Shown: piece by piece, positions 1-8,196 of the stretch | Layout of the letters: every line of letters begins with the position of its first letter | Position numbering within the stretch: the stretch's first letter is position 1 | DNA from: Beijerinckiaceae bacterium | Lineage (GTDB): Bacteria; Pseudomonadota; Alphaproteobacteria; Rhizobiales; Beijerinckiaceae | Reading direction: 5' to 3' | DNA: 63,498 nt | Assembly: GCA_019753285.1 (NCBI GenBank) | Contig: JAIELD010000021.1 | Location: 1-63,498, forward strand | The notes under the pieces: model-generated | What the model was told of the DNA's origin: nothing | Database searches by the model: none | What the model saw: only the letters and a program-made list of their open reading frames with translations | Made by a program: the position numbers and the translations under genes

Positions 1-484
1 CCCACGTGATGCGGAATCCTTCGATCAGCCACGCGAGCGGCGCCAGCACCAGCGCCGACGCGACAAATTGCACCAGCGTGGAAGCGCGCAAATCGACGCG
101 CGGGCAGAACACGCGCTGATACAGCGTGCCGGCGGTGACCGCGAAGAGCGCCACGACCACCGCGCACAGGCTGGCCAGCGTCATTTCGCGGATGTCGATC
201 TTGTGCCAGACCACCAGTACCACGCCGGCGACGCCGACGCCGATGCCGATCGTCGTCACGCAGAAGCCGATGGCAAAGCACCACAGCTCGATCGCGCTGA
301 TGCCGTACACGGCGGCCCAGATCACCCCGCCCAGCGAGCCGCCGAGAAACAGGGCAAGAAGCACGTAGGATTCAGCGTTTTTCCAGTAGACCTTCGGGCC
401 GCCGAAAATGATGCCCGGCGGAAGATCGACCGTGCCGTCCGGCGAAGACGCAGACGATTTCCGCCGATAGGACGCAACTGCCAT
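1..484 (-). CDS. Partial, apparently chimeric membrane protein: desaturase N-terminus joined to an EamA/DMT permease segment
   Basis: The reading frame opens at an ATG at 484 (GGAG-type ribosome site upstream) and runs off the left edge, giving 161 residues. Residues about 22-84 (FGGPKVYWKNAESY, a hydrophobic stretch, then TTIGIGVG) resemble the start of a membrane acyl-CoA/fatty-acid delta-9 desaturase just before its first histidine box (GxHRxxxHR). That box never appears. From about residue 84 the text becomes GVAGVVLVVWHK...GTLYQRVFCPRVDLR, which is typical of the second half of an EamA-family drug/metabolite exporter. The switch lies at about 224-244 in a run of GGC/GTC codons. It may be an assembly join, or a real deletion or recombination. 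I would not assign a function to the hybrid. Confidence 0.6.
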   Translation of the reverse strand, partial: MAVASYRRKSSASSPDGTVDLPPGIIFGGPKVYWKNAESYVLLALFLGGSLGGVIWAAVYGISAIELWCFAIGFCVTTIGIGVGVAGVVLVVWHKIDIREMTLASLCAVVVALFAVTAGTLYQRVFCPRVDLRASTLVQFVASALVLAPLAWLIEGFRITW

Positions 485-526
485 GACAAGAACGCTCCAA
501 TCGATCGCGAACGCTAAGTCCCGATG

Positions 527-541
527 TTAATGAAGCGTTAA
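527..541 (-). promoter_or_regulatory. CtrA-type box TTAA-N7-TTAA upstream of the left-edge gene
   Basis: Two TTAA tetranucleotides (527-530 and 538-541) are separated by exactly 7 bases. Read on the minus strand it is TTAACGCTTCATTAAC, which matches the alphaproteobacterial CtrA consensus TTAA-N7-TTAAC. It ends about 43 bases before the ATG at 484. That CtrA binds here is inference. Confidence 0.55.
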
Positions 542-663
542 TCAACAATGTTTACCGGCAAAAATCAATGCTGCCCCATGGGTTTCGGCGGAAAACAGCC
601 GATTTTCCGCCGTTCCCGGCGCTTTGTTGCACGATTGATTGATGACGTGGTTAATGCCGCGCG

Positions 664-2109
664 TCAGAGCCCGGCTTGCGAGACGAGCTTCGTATTGAGA
701 TACGCTTCGATCGCCTCCGTGCCGCCCTCCGATCCGTAGCCGGAATCCTTCATGCCGCCGAACGGCACCTCGGGCAGGCCGAGGCCAAGATGGTTGATCG
801 TCATCATGCCGCTTTCGATGCCTGCGCCCAGCGCCTGCGCCGTCTTCGCCGATTTGGTGAAGGCGTAGGAGGCAAGGCCGAAGGGCAGGCGGTTGGCCTC
901 CTCCATCGCATCGTCGAAATCGTCGAAGGGAACCATGAGCGCGATCGGGCCGAACGGCTCCTCGTTCATCAGACGCATCTCGCGCGACAAGCCGGTCATG
1001 ACCGTGGGCTCGAAGAAATATCCGATATTGCCGATCCGGTTGCCGCCGGTTTCGATCCGCGCGCCTTTCTGCGTCGCGTCGTTGATCAGCGACTGCAGAG
1101 CCGGAATGCGGCGCTCATTGGCGAGGGGCCCCATCGTCACGCCGCTGTCGAGACCATTCCCCACCTTGATCGCCTTGGCATGTCCGACGAATTCACCGAC
1201 GAAATCCTCGAAGACGTCCTTCTGTACAAGAAAGCGCGTCGGCGAGACGCAGACCTGGCCGGCATTGCGGAACTTGGCGGCGGCCAGCATCTTGCTCGCG
1301 ACGCCGATATCGGCGTCCTTGAACACGAAAGCCGGAGCATGGCCGCCGAGCTCCATCGTCGCCTTCTTCATGTGGAGCCCGGCAAGCGCGGCAAGCTGCT
1401 TGCCGACCGGCGTGGAGCCGGTGAACGTCATCTTGCGGATGACCGGATGAGGGACGAGATACTCCGAGATCTCGTGCGGCACGCCGTAGACCAGGCCGAT
1501 GACGCCTGCGGGAATGCCGGCATCGGCGAAAGCGCGGATCAGTTCTGCCGGCGAGCCGGGCGTCTCCTCCGGCGCCTTGATGATGATCGAGCAGCCGGAA
1601 GCGAGCGCCGCGCAGAGCTTGCGCACGATCTGGTTGATGGGAAAATTCCAGGGCGTGAAGGCTGCGACCGGGCCGACCGGCTCCTTGACGACGAGCTGAT
1701 AAATGCCTTCCGCCCGGGCCGGGACGATGCGGCCATAGGTGCGGCGGCCTTCTTCGGCCATCCAGTCGGCGGTGTCTGCCGCGGCGAGCGTTTCGATCTT
1801 CGCCTCGGCCAGTGGCTTGCCCTGTTCGCGGGTCATGATGGCGGCGATCTCGTCGGCGCGGCTGCGCAGAATGTCGGCTGCCTTGCGGATCAGCTTGTAG
1901 CGATCGAAGGCCGATGTGCGCTTCCAGACCTCGAAGCCCTTCTGGGCCGCGGCCAGCGCTTCGTCGAGGTCGGCGATCGTCGCCTTGGCGACCGTGCAGA
2001 TTTCTTCTTCGGTGGCGGGGTTGATCACCGAGAGCGTCTCGCTGCCGCGAGCAGGACGCCAGGTATTGTCGATGAACAGCAAGACGTCGGGATTGGAAGA
2101 GGAATTCAT
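664..2109 (-). CDS. gabD: NAD(P)-dependent succinate-semialdehyde dehydrogenase family protein
   Basis: This 481-residue protein has full ALDH-superfamily length. Visible signatures are FTPWNFP with Asn154, the cofactor lysine in [12 protein letters not shown] (Lys178), FTGSTPVG, the general base in MELGGHAP (Glu253) and the catalytic Cys287 in [11 protein letters not shown]. The family oxidises aldehydes to acids. The closest recognisable group is the GabD-like succinate-semialdehyde dehydrogenases, which make succinate from the GABA shunt. The exact aldehyde cannot be read from sequence, and no gabT or GABA permease is adjacent. The ATG at 2109 has AAGGTG seven bases upstream. It is monocistronic, on the minus strand, in ordinary high-GC codon usage. 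Confidence 0.82.
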   Translation of the reverse strand: MNSSSNPDVLLFIDNTWRPARGSETLSVINPATEEEICTVAKATIADLDEALAAAQKGFEVWKRTSAFDRYKLIRKAADILRSRADEIAAIMTREQGKPLAEAKIETLAAADTADWMAEEGRRTYGRIVPARAEGIYQLVVKEPVGPVAAFTPWNFPINQIVRKLCAALASGCSIIIKAPEETPGSPAELIRAFADAGIPAGVIGLVYGVPHEISEYLVPHPVIRKMTFTGSTPVGKQLAALAGLHMKKATMELGGHAPAFVFKDADIGVASKMLAAAKFRNAGQVCVSPTRFLVQKDVFEDFVGEFVGHAKAIKVGNGLDSGVTMGPLANERRIPALQSLINDATQKGARIETGGNRIGNIGYFFEPTVMTGLSREMRLMNEEPFGPIALMVPFDDFDDAMEEANRLPFGLASYAFTKSAKTAQALGAGIESGMMTINHLGLGLPEVPFGGMKDSGYGSEGGTEAIEAYLNTKLVSQAGL

Positions 2110-2236
2110 GAATGCACCTTGCGCTGGATGGATCGGCGATCGCGATGCCAGAAGGATTACAGCATTAACGTTCGCGCCGCGAGTTTGGTCTCGACTATTC
2201 CATCAGGGCAAATGAGGCAAATCGAGACATGGTGCG

Positions 2237-2608
2237 CTAGCTGACGAGCTTGAGCAACGGTTCGTCCGTCGCTCCGGCGACCGCGCCCCTCACATAGACA
2301 GTGCGGCTCGGGGCCTCGTTCGGGTCGATGATCTCGACGATGGCGATCTGAATTGTTCGGGAATCGAGGCGCGCTTGCAGCAACGCACCGTCCTTGCTGT
2401 CGAAAATACCGCCGCTGCGGCCGTCCGAACGGTAGAACACCCACCATTTGCCGCCGAGCCTGGAGATCGTGAAGACCGGCGCGGTCGAGGTTGCTTCATG
2501 AGCGGGGTTAAATAGTCTCGCAAATGCGGCTTGACCCGAACGGTCTGTGCGTTGATGTGCCATGGTGAGCAGTGGATCGGTCTCCGCCAGCAGGATCGCT
2601 GACACCAT
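2237..2608 (-). CDS. Hypothetical small protein
   Basis: An ORF of up to 123 residues that I do not recognise. Its core reads APVFTISRLGGKWWVFYRSDGRSGGIFDSKDGA, a compact beta-rich pattern, followed by a strand reading TIQIAIVEI. No signal peptide or membrane segment is visible. The start is uncertain: neither the ATG at 2608 nor the in-frame ATG at 2563 has a clear ribosome site. It lies between the aldehyde dehydrogenase and a binding-protein gene on the same strand, but with gaps of more than 120 bases, so an operon is not evident. Confidence 0.5.
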   Translation of the reverse strand: MVSAILLAETDPLLTMAHQRTDRSGQAAFARLFNPAHEATSTAPVFTISRLGGKWWVFYRSDGRSGGIFDSKDGALLQARLDSRTIQIAIVEIIDPNEAPSRTVYVRGAVAGATDEPLLKLVS

Positions 2609-2732
2609 TATGCTAGAATTTGGGACGTGCGGATGCGATGCTTTTTGCGGGGTGCAAACATAAGCATCCTGAAAAGAACAACCGAGATGTGCGTTGGTCG
2701 GCCTATCAGGCCAAGCGCTCCCATGTCTGCCG

Positions 2733-3566
2733 TCATTGCGTGGCGGAAAGCGGCTCCAGCCCGGTCTTTCGGATCGTATCGGCCGCCGTCGCCGATGAAA
2801 GATACCGGATCAGGGCGCGGGCGGCTTCGGGCTCCGCGGCGTTCGTGGTGATGCCGGCGGAAAACGTCGTGATCTTCTGCACTTCAGGCGGAATCAGCCC
2901 CACATAATCGATACCGTGCACGGGCAACAGCTCGCTGACCTGCTGAAAGCCGAGTTCCGCCTCGCCCTGCGCCACGATCTCGGCGACAGGCGTTGCGGGA
3001 ATCATGCGCGCCTTGCCCTTCATCGCATCCGCGATGCCGAGTTTCGGCAGCATCTCCTTCTCGATATAAACGCCGCTCGCACTGTCCGAATAGGCGATCG
3101 TCTTCGCCGCAAGAAGCGCATGTTTGAACGCTTCCACCGTGCTGATGTCGGGCCTGGGCGCTCCGGCCTTCACCGCCATGCCGATCGGAGAATTGGCGAG
3201 CTTCGTTTTCGAGCCGTCGACGACTGCGCCGCGCCGCGCCATCTCATCGAGCGCAGATCCCACCATGATGAGCACGTCGGCCTTTTCGCCGCGGGCGAGG
3301 CGGACGGGAATGGCGTTCTCCGTCGTTCCCATCGACGGCCCCCAGGCCGTTTTCAAGGTATGGCCAGTGCTCTTCTCGAAGTCTGCGAGCAGAGCCTTGT
3401 AAGCGGCTGAGAAACCGCCTGAATTCATGACCCTGATTTCTGCCGCGTGGAGGAGGCTGGAGGAAAGAGTGACGCTGACGGCGAGGAGGGCGGCCGAGCC
3501 GAAGCGACCCAAGCGCCGAATGAAATGCCGTGCCTCGCCTCGCGCCGCGCCGGTCGGATCGATCAT
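2733..3566 (-). CDS. Periplasmic substrate-binding protein, ModA-like (PBP type II)
   Basis: A 277-residue protein. The ATG at 3566 is chosen because GGGGGAAA precedes it by 6 bases and a normal export signal follows (basic RHFIRRLGRFG, then a hydrophobic segment ending SSLLHAAE). The mature part reads AEIRVMNSGGFSAAYKALLADFEKSTGH, then GEKADVLIMVGSALDEMARRG and IAYSDSASGVYIEKEML, which is the pattern of molybdate- or anion-type binding proteins (SBP_bac_11 class). No ABC permease or ATPase is next to it, so the ligand is unknown and it may act as an orphan binding protein. It starts 89 bases after the crotonase gene on the same strand and could be co-transcribed with it. Confidence 0.75.
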   Translation of the reverse strand: MIDPTGAARGEARHFIRRLGRFGSAALLAVSVTLSSSLLHAAEIRVMNSGGFSAAYKALLADFEKSTGHTLKTAWGPSMGTTENAIPVRLARGEKADVLIMVGSALDEMARRGAVVDGSKTKLANSPIGMAVKAGAPRPDISTVEAFKHALLAAKTIAYSDSASGVYIEKEMLPKLGIADAMKGKARMIPATPVAEIVAQGEAELGFQQVSELLPVHGIDYVGLIPPEVQKITTFSAGITTNAAEPEAARALIRYLSSATAADTIRKTGLEPLSATQ

Positions 3567-3655
3567 GATAATTTCCCCCGCATCGGCGACTGCGCACCGT
3601 TCCGCTGCAGTCTGACAGCCCGCGCCAGTCGCGACAAGGGTTTTGCCGATCGACT

Positions 3656-4621
3656 TCAGGAGACCTTGCGCATCTCGCCAGCATCCGACGTTTCGCGATA
3701 GAGGCGCATCAACATGCGGTCCTGCATCTGGGCGATCCGCTGCAGTTTCGAGATGTCGGTCGGCTTCATGCCGAACATGTAGTTTGCCCAAAGTTCGCCG
3801 GCTGCTTTCACCTCCTCGATGGCGTCGCCGCCACGCTTCAGGAAGTCGTTGAACAGCGTCACCCGCGCCGAATGGGTGCCGAGATTGGATTTGGCGTATC
3901 GGCGCACCCAATCCTCGCCCGTGCCGTTCGGCACCACGGCGTCGAGCAGTCCCTGATCGTAGAAACCCTGGGCGGAAAATTCCTCGCCTTCCATCAACAG
4001 CTTCTGCGCCTTGAACCCGCCGATGCGCCGGCTGAGGATCGGCGCCGCAAGGATGGGAAAGTGATTGAAGGCGATCTCCGGATAGCCGAGCGTCGCCTGT
4101 TCCTCGGCGATCATGATGTTGCAGGAGCGGGACGCATCGATCCCGCCGCCGAGCCCCTTGCCGTGTACCGTGGCGAGCGTGACGACGAGGCCGCGCAGAC
4201 CGGTCATGTTGTTGATCACGCCCTCCGCTGACAGCCGCGCGTAATCCTTCAGTCCGCCGAGGTCGCCTCTCGCCAGGCAGTCGAGATAGAACTCGAGATC
4301 GCCGCCAAGCGTGAAGACCGGGCCGGTGCTGCGGTAGGCCATGAAGCGGATCGGGCATTGCGCCTGGTTCGCGCCCCAGAGCGCGATGATCGCGTTCTGA
4401 ATCTTGCTGATGCTGTCGAGGAGACCGTAGGTGAAGATAGGTTTCGGCTCGGGCCTGATCGTCATCCAGAGCAGCGAGCGCTCCGGGTCGAACTCGAGCG
4501 AGAGCTGCGCGGTCGGTCCGGCCTTACGCATGATGCGATCGACGGTTTCGTATCCTGCGCGCGATGTAAGCTGGTCCCCGGGCGGTTGTGCGAGCATAAC
4601 GAATTCCTCTTGAAGCTGCAT
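3656..4621 (-). CDS. RpfF-like crotonase (putative DSF fatty-acid signal synthase)
   Basis: A 321-residue crotonase-fold protein. The central region GKGLGGGIDASRSCNIMIA...LGYPEIAFNHFP and LLMEGEEFSAQ align by eye with the DSF synthase RpfF rather than ordinary enoyl-CoA hydratases. RpfF uses two glutamates 20 residues apart (141 and 161 in Xanthomonas) to hydrate/dehydrate 3-hydroxyacyl-ACP and release a cis-2-unsaturated fatty acid. Here the same spacing is seen, but the first is Asp162 and the second Glu182. The oxyanion-hole region (YRSTGPVFTLGGDLE) is present. The gene lies 157 bases downstream of a GGDEF-EAL gene on the same strand, with a CtrA-type box 40-54 bases before the start. An alternative start is Met9. 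DSF synthesis is plausible but unproven. A generic enoyl-CoA hydratase or thioesterase is the alternative. Confidence 0.7.
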   Translation of the reverse strand: MQLQEEFVMLAQPPGDQLTSRAGYETVDRIMRKAGPTAQLSLEFDPERSLLWMTIRPEPKPIFTYGLLDSISKIQNAIIALWGANQAQCPIRFMAYRSTGPVFTLGGDLEFYLDCLARGDLGGLKDYARLSAEGVINNMTGLRGLVVTLATVHGKGLGGGIDASRSCNIMIAEEQATLGYPEIAFNHFPILAAPILSRRIGGFKAQKLLMEGEEFSAQGFYDQGLLDAVVPNGTGEDWVRRYAKSNLGTHSARVTLFNDFLKRGGDAIEEVKAAGELWANYMFGMKPTDISKLQRIAQMQDRMLMRLYRETSDAGEMRKVS

Positions 4622-4643
4622 CGATGATGAGCCTCGGTAAGGA

Positions 4644-4675
4644 TTTGTTAAAGTCGTTTGTTAATCTTTGGTTAA
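4644..4675 (-). promoter_or_regulatory. CtrA-type box and TTTGTTAA repeats upstream of the rpfF-like gene
   Basis: Three related words occur in the promoter region: TTTGTTAA at 4644-4651 and 4657-4664, and TTTGGTTAA at 4667-4675. The last two form a perfect TTAA-N7-TTAA (4661-4675). Read in the gene direction it is TTAACCAAAGATTAAC, the full CtrA consensus. The extra TTAA at 4648 gives a third half-site. The start codon of the crotonase gene is 40 bases away. CtrA control is inferred from the motif only. Confidence 0.6.
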
Positions 4676-4778
4676 CGTTTGCAGCATCGCCAACCCGTTG
4701 AAAAATAGCGTTTGTGTCACCAAGCCAAAGGCTGGACCCGTCGCGGTGCGACGTTTTGTCAGAATGGGCGGCGAGCCG

Positions 4779-7169
4779 CTACGAGACTTTTTTCTTCGCC
4801 CAGCGAATGTCCGGCGTCGGCTTCGTCAGCAGCGGCACCGTCTTGTTGGGGGCAGGGCGCCCGAACAGCCATCCCTGCGCGAGGTCTGCGCCGATGCGCA
4901 GCAGGAACTGGAACTGCTCCTCGGTCTCGACGCCCTCGACGACCACGATCATGTTGAGCGAATGAGCCATGTGGACGATCGCCTGCACGATCGAACGCGA
5001 TTTCTTGTCGCTGTGAATGTCGTTGATGAAGCTGCGGTCGATCTTCACCTTCGAGAAGGGGTATTGGTTGAGGTAGGAGAGCGAGGAATAGCCGGTGCCG
5101 AAATCGTCGAGCGAGATGCGGATCCCCATACCGCGCAGCTCCCTGATCACTTCGAGCGTGCCTGTCTGATTTTCGATCAGCAGCGATTCGGTGATCTCGA
5201 TCTCCAGCCTGTTGGCCGGCAAGCCGGAACGGCCGAGCGCATCGCGCACGCACTGCAGCAGTTTCGGAGCATTGCGGAATTGCGCCGACGAGACGTTGAC
5301 CGCGACCGTTTCGTTGGTCGGCCAGTTGACGGCATGCGAACAGGCCTGATTGAGCGCGAACGCGCCGAGCTCGTCGATCAGACCTGATTCCTCGGCGATC
5401 TGGATGAAGACGCTCGGCTGCACGAAGCCGCGCGTCGGGTGATACCAGCGCATCAACGCCTCGCGGCTGGCGATGACCGTGGTCTCCATGTCGATGATCG
5501 GCTGGTAGAACATCTCCAGCTTGTTGGCGGCGAGCGCCTGGCGCAAATCGCCCTCGAGCTCGATTCGGTCTTCCTTTTCGCGGGCGACCTCGGCGTTGAA
5601 CAGAACCCAGGTGTTGCGGCCCTTCGCCTTGGCGAAATAGAGCGCCATGTCAGCATGGCGCAGCAGGTCCTTCGGGGACGAGCCATGCTCCGGCGCGGTG
5701 GCGATGCCCATGCTGACGCCGACATTGAGCAGCTTGTCCCGCACATAGAGCGGATTGGTGACGGCCTGCCAGATCTTCTCCGCGATCAGGTTGGCCGACG
5801 CCGCATCCGGCTTGTGGTGGATATAGACGAATTCGTCTCCGCCCAGCCGGGCAACGAAATCATCCTTTTCCGCGATGAGGATGAGGCGGTGCGCGACACG
5901 GTTCAGCAACTCGTCGCCGACATCGTGGCCGAGGCTGTCGTTGATCTGCTTGAAGCCGTCTAGGTCCATGTAGACGACGCTGAAGCCGGGATTCTTGCCG
6001 TTCTGAACCGCAAGGCAAAGCCGAGACAGCGCCTTGTTGAAATGAAAGCGGTTCGGCACGCCGGTGAGATCGTCGTAATGCGCGAGCCGTTCGATCTCCG
6101 CCTTGGCGGCCTTGCTCGCGGTGATGTCCTCCGTCACCATCACCACGCCGCCTGAGGGGACCGGTTGCGCATGGATGAGGTAGGTCTGCCCGCTCTTGGT
6201 CAGAATCTCGCGGCTGGCGGTTGCCTGGGTGCCGAGCGCCTCCTTGAGGCAGGCGGGCATCAATTCGGCCTTGCTGCGATCGAGCAGCTTCAGTGAAACC
6301 ATGTCCATCACCAGTTTGGAGACGGGCGTTCCGAGCGAGGCGTTGACGTTGGGAAAAAGCTGGTGATGCCGCGCATTGACGGTCGCGAGCCGCAAATCGT
6401 CGGTGAACATCGCAAGTCCATGATGCATGTTGTCCATGGCGGCGGTCAGCATCACGTTCACTTCATGCAGATGGTCGGCGAGCGACTCCGATTTCTTCGT
6501 CTCGTTGATGAGGAGGAGATGGTTCCGGTAGATCGACCCGATCACCATGATGTTGGTGAACAGGAACAGCAGCGTGAACCAGCCTAGAAGATTGTAATAC
6601 GTGTCCGGCACCGAGAAGAGCCCGTAGGCCATCGGCACGCAGAAGGTCAGCAGTTGCAGGGCGACACCGTAGGGGCGCGCCGAGTTGCGCGCGACATAGC
6701 CCGACGAGAGCGCGATCACCACCGTGACGGACGAGATGTGGGCCGGGAGACTCTGACTGTCGAGCAGTGTCAGCAGCGCCGTCATCCCGACGCTGAAGCT
6801 GAACGCCGTGCCGCCGATCATGTATTCGCGGCACCAGGCCGCCGTCTGCTCGAACGTGTCGTCGGTGTGATCTTCCGACTTGTATTTGACGATCGTGCAG
6901 ACGCGCATGCAAAGAATGCACACGATGACGATGGCCATGTAGAGGAAGACGTTCTGCTCCGTCGCGAGCCAGCAGAGTATCGCGTTGACGATGCCGGCGA
7001 CCACGCCGGGGATGAGAGAGCCGGGCGACGCGTAAAGAGATGCGACCAGCATCTTGAAGGTGCGTGCGTCGAAGGTGGGTGACGACGAAAACGGCACGGA
7101 GATGCTCTGAGACTTCTGGATAAGCCTCGAAAGCATGGTTTGTGGCGTGATGCTCAGATGATCTGACAT
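4779..7169 (-). CDS. Membrane-bound PAS-like GGDEF-EAL cyclic-di-GMP signalling protein
   Basis: A 796-residue protein. About six hydrophobic segments fill residues 50-215 and form a membrane sensor domain. A PAS-like region (about 235-350) ends in GGVVMVTEDITASKAA. The GGDEF domain has an intact GGDEF at 443-447 (RLGGDEFV). The EAL domain keeps EAL (570-572), ITES (Glu661), DDFGTG (688-693), KIDRSF (Lys709) and VEGVE (744-748). Both diguanylate cyclase and phosphodiesterase activities are therefore possible by sequence. I see no RxxD product-inhibition site in the usual place. It precedes the RpfF-like gene in the same orientation, as c-di-GMP enzymes accompany DSF synthases in other bacteria. 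The ATG at 7169 follows the AT-rich region. Confidence 0.88.
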   Translation of the reverse strand: MSDHLSITPQTMLSRLIQKSQSISVPFSSSPTFDARTFKMLVASLYASPGSLIPGVVAGIVNAILCWLATEQNVFLYMAIVIVCILCMRVCTIVKYKSEDHTDDTFEQTAAWCREYMIGGTAFSFSVGMTALLTLLDSQSLPAHISSVTVVIALSSGYVARNSARPYGVALQLLTFCVPMAYGLFSVPDTYYNLLGWFTLLFLFTNIMVIGSIYRNHLLLINETKKSESLADHLHEVNVMLTAAMDNMHHGLAMFTDDLRLATVNARHHQLFPNVNASLGTPVSKLVMDMVSLKLLDRSKAELMPACLKEALGTQATASREILTKSGQTYLIHAQPVPSGGVVMVTEDITASKAAKAEIERLAHYDDLTGVPNRFHFNKALSRLCLAVQNGKNPGFSVVYMDLDGFKQINDSLGHDVGDELLNRVAHRLILIAEKDDFVARLGGDEFVYIHHKPDAASANLIAEKIWQAVTNPLYVRDKLLNVGVSMGIATAPEHGSSPKDLLRHADMALYFAKAKGRNTWVLFNAEVAREKEDRIELEGDLRQALAANKLEMFYQPIIDMETTVIASREALMRWYHPTRGFVQPSVFIQIAEESGLIDELGAFALNQACSHAVNWPTNETVAVNVSSAQFRNAPKLLQCVRDALGRSGLPANRLEIEITESLLIENQTGTLEVIRELRGMGIRISLDDFGTGYSSLSYLNQYPFSKVKIDRSFINDIHSDKKSRSIVQAIVHMAHSLNMIVVVEGVETEEQFQFLLRIGADLAQGWLFGRPAPNKTVPLLTKPTPDIRWAKKKVS

Positions 7170-7779
7170 TCAATCAAAAACGGTTCTAACTACATAAAAC
7201 GCTAGCGGGACTAGATGATTATTTCTTTAACAAAGAGTGTAAACAACTAGGCAGGTCTCCGGTTTGATCTTGATCACGTCCAAGTCAATTCAAAATTTCT
7301 ACAATATATCGGAATTCAGAATTCGTCTTTTACCGCATAGAAAACTTTTGGTCTGGATAGTCGAAAACACGAAAAGATCAATCTCGACCCGAAATTTCTA
7401 AATTATGTTATTTTAGTTATTATCTACATTTTTTTAAAAACAAAAAATAAATCAAAAACAAAAAACAATTATAGGTTCGAAATCTTGATGAAGTCATGAT
7501 CTTAGGAATGTGTGAAAAACGGTTTTTACTATAGTGAATTTCGGGAAACATGATTTTATATATATGCTTTACGAATTAATTTTCTGAAACATATTTGTTC
7601 AGTGGGTTTGGATATAGAAATCTGCCGCTCGAGCACTCTGCGCAACCCGCATCTTTGATCTGCCCGGTCGAAAGATGTTCCCCCGGGCCTTGCCAGAATC
7701 ACGGCATCCGGCACCTATCTTTTAACTCATGGTAAATCAGGTTTGAATGCGCCGGCTTCCGCAAAAATAGGGGAAATCC
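7170..7779. other. AT-rich non-coding region
   Basis: About 600 bases without a credible gene, between the outward-facing GGDEF-EAL and ybjQ-family genes. The part from 7200 to 7620 is strikingly AT-rich against its surroundings, with an almost pure A/T tract at about 7400-7470 (runs of T and AAAAACAAAA). No tRNA, long inverted repeat or insertion-sequence end is visible. It probably holds two divergent promoters. The immediate ybjQ leader from about 7620 returns to normal composition. Confidence 0.7.
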
Positions 7780-8124
7780 ATGCTTGTCGTCACGACGAAC
7801 GACCTCGTCGGATACCGTGTCCGGCGACAGCTCGGCGTGGTGCGGGGGATTACGGTCAGGTCGCGCAGCGTCATCGGCAATTTTGGTGCTGCATTTCAGT
7901 CGTTCTTCGGCGGCAACATCACGATCTACACCGCCCTCGCGGAACGGGCGCGGCAGGATGCGTTCATGCTCATGGTCCAGCATGCCGAGCATATGGGCGC
8001 GAATGCGATCGTCGCGATGCGCTATGATGCCAATGAGATCATGCCTGGCATCACGGAAGTGCTGGCTTATGGCACTGCCGTCGAGGCGACGGCCATTTCG
8101 GAGCGAACGCCAAACAACACTTGA
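7780..8124 (+). CDS. YbjQ/UPF0145 family protein (heavy-metal-binding domain, DUF74)
   Basis: A 114-residue protein with the family's usual length and motifs: an opening strand [27 protein letters not shown], and the hallmark [16 protein letters not shown]. Members form a compact, probably pentameric cytosolic fold of unknown function, and databases label them putative heavy-metal-binding proteins. The ATG has AGGGGAAA five bases upstream. The gene is isolated, with two hairpins behind it before tRNA-Trp. A link to metals cannot be shown from the sequence. Confidence 0.85.
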   Translation: MLVVTTNDLVGYRVRRQLGVVRGITVRSRSVIGNFGAAFQSFFGGNITIYTALAERARQDAFMLMVQHAEHMGANAIVAMRYDANEIMPGITEVLAYGTAVEATAISERTPNNT

Positions 8125-8134
8125 AAATTCACAC

Positions 8135-8179
8135 GGCTTCATGCAAAGAAGCCGATGTGGCGGTCCATTGGGCCGCCAC
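8135..8179 (+). terminator. Two tandem hairpins after the ybjQ-family gene
   Basis: GGCTTC (8135-8140) pairs with GAAGCC (8148-8153), and GTGGCGG (8157-8163) pairs with CCGCCAC (8173-8179). Neither has a clear T tract, so this could be a weak or factor-assisted terminator between the ybjQ-family gene and tRNA-Trp, or an RNA-processing structure. Confidence 0.45.
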
Positions 8180-8196
8180 CATTGCTTCGTGACACT

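Noticed and set aside
2733..4358. A long open frame of 541 codons on the minus strand covering the binding protein and part of the crotonase gene
   Set aside because: Only the part from 3566 onward has a ribosome site, signal peptide and family match. The upstream half overlaps the crotonase gene in another frame and has arginine-rich shadow composition.
7380..7480. CRISPR or tandem repeat array in the AT-rich zone
   Set aside because: The A/T runs are irregular low-complexity sequence without repeated units and spacers.
7724..7738. A possible third CtrA box upstream of the ybjQ-family gene
   Set aside because: The second half-site reads TAAA, not TTAA, so the consensus is not met.
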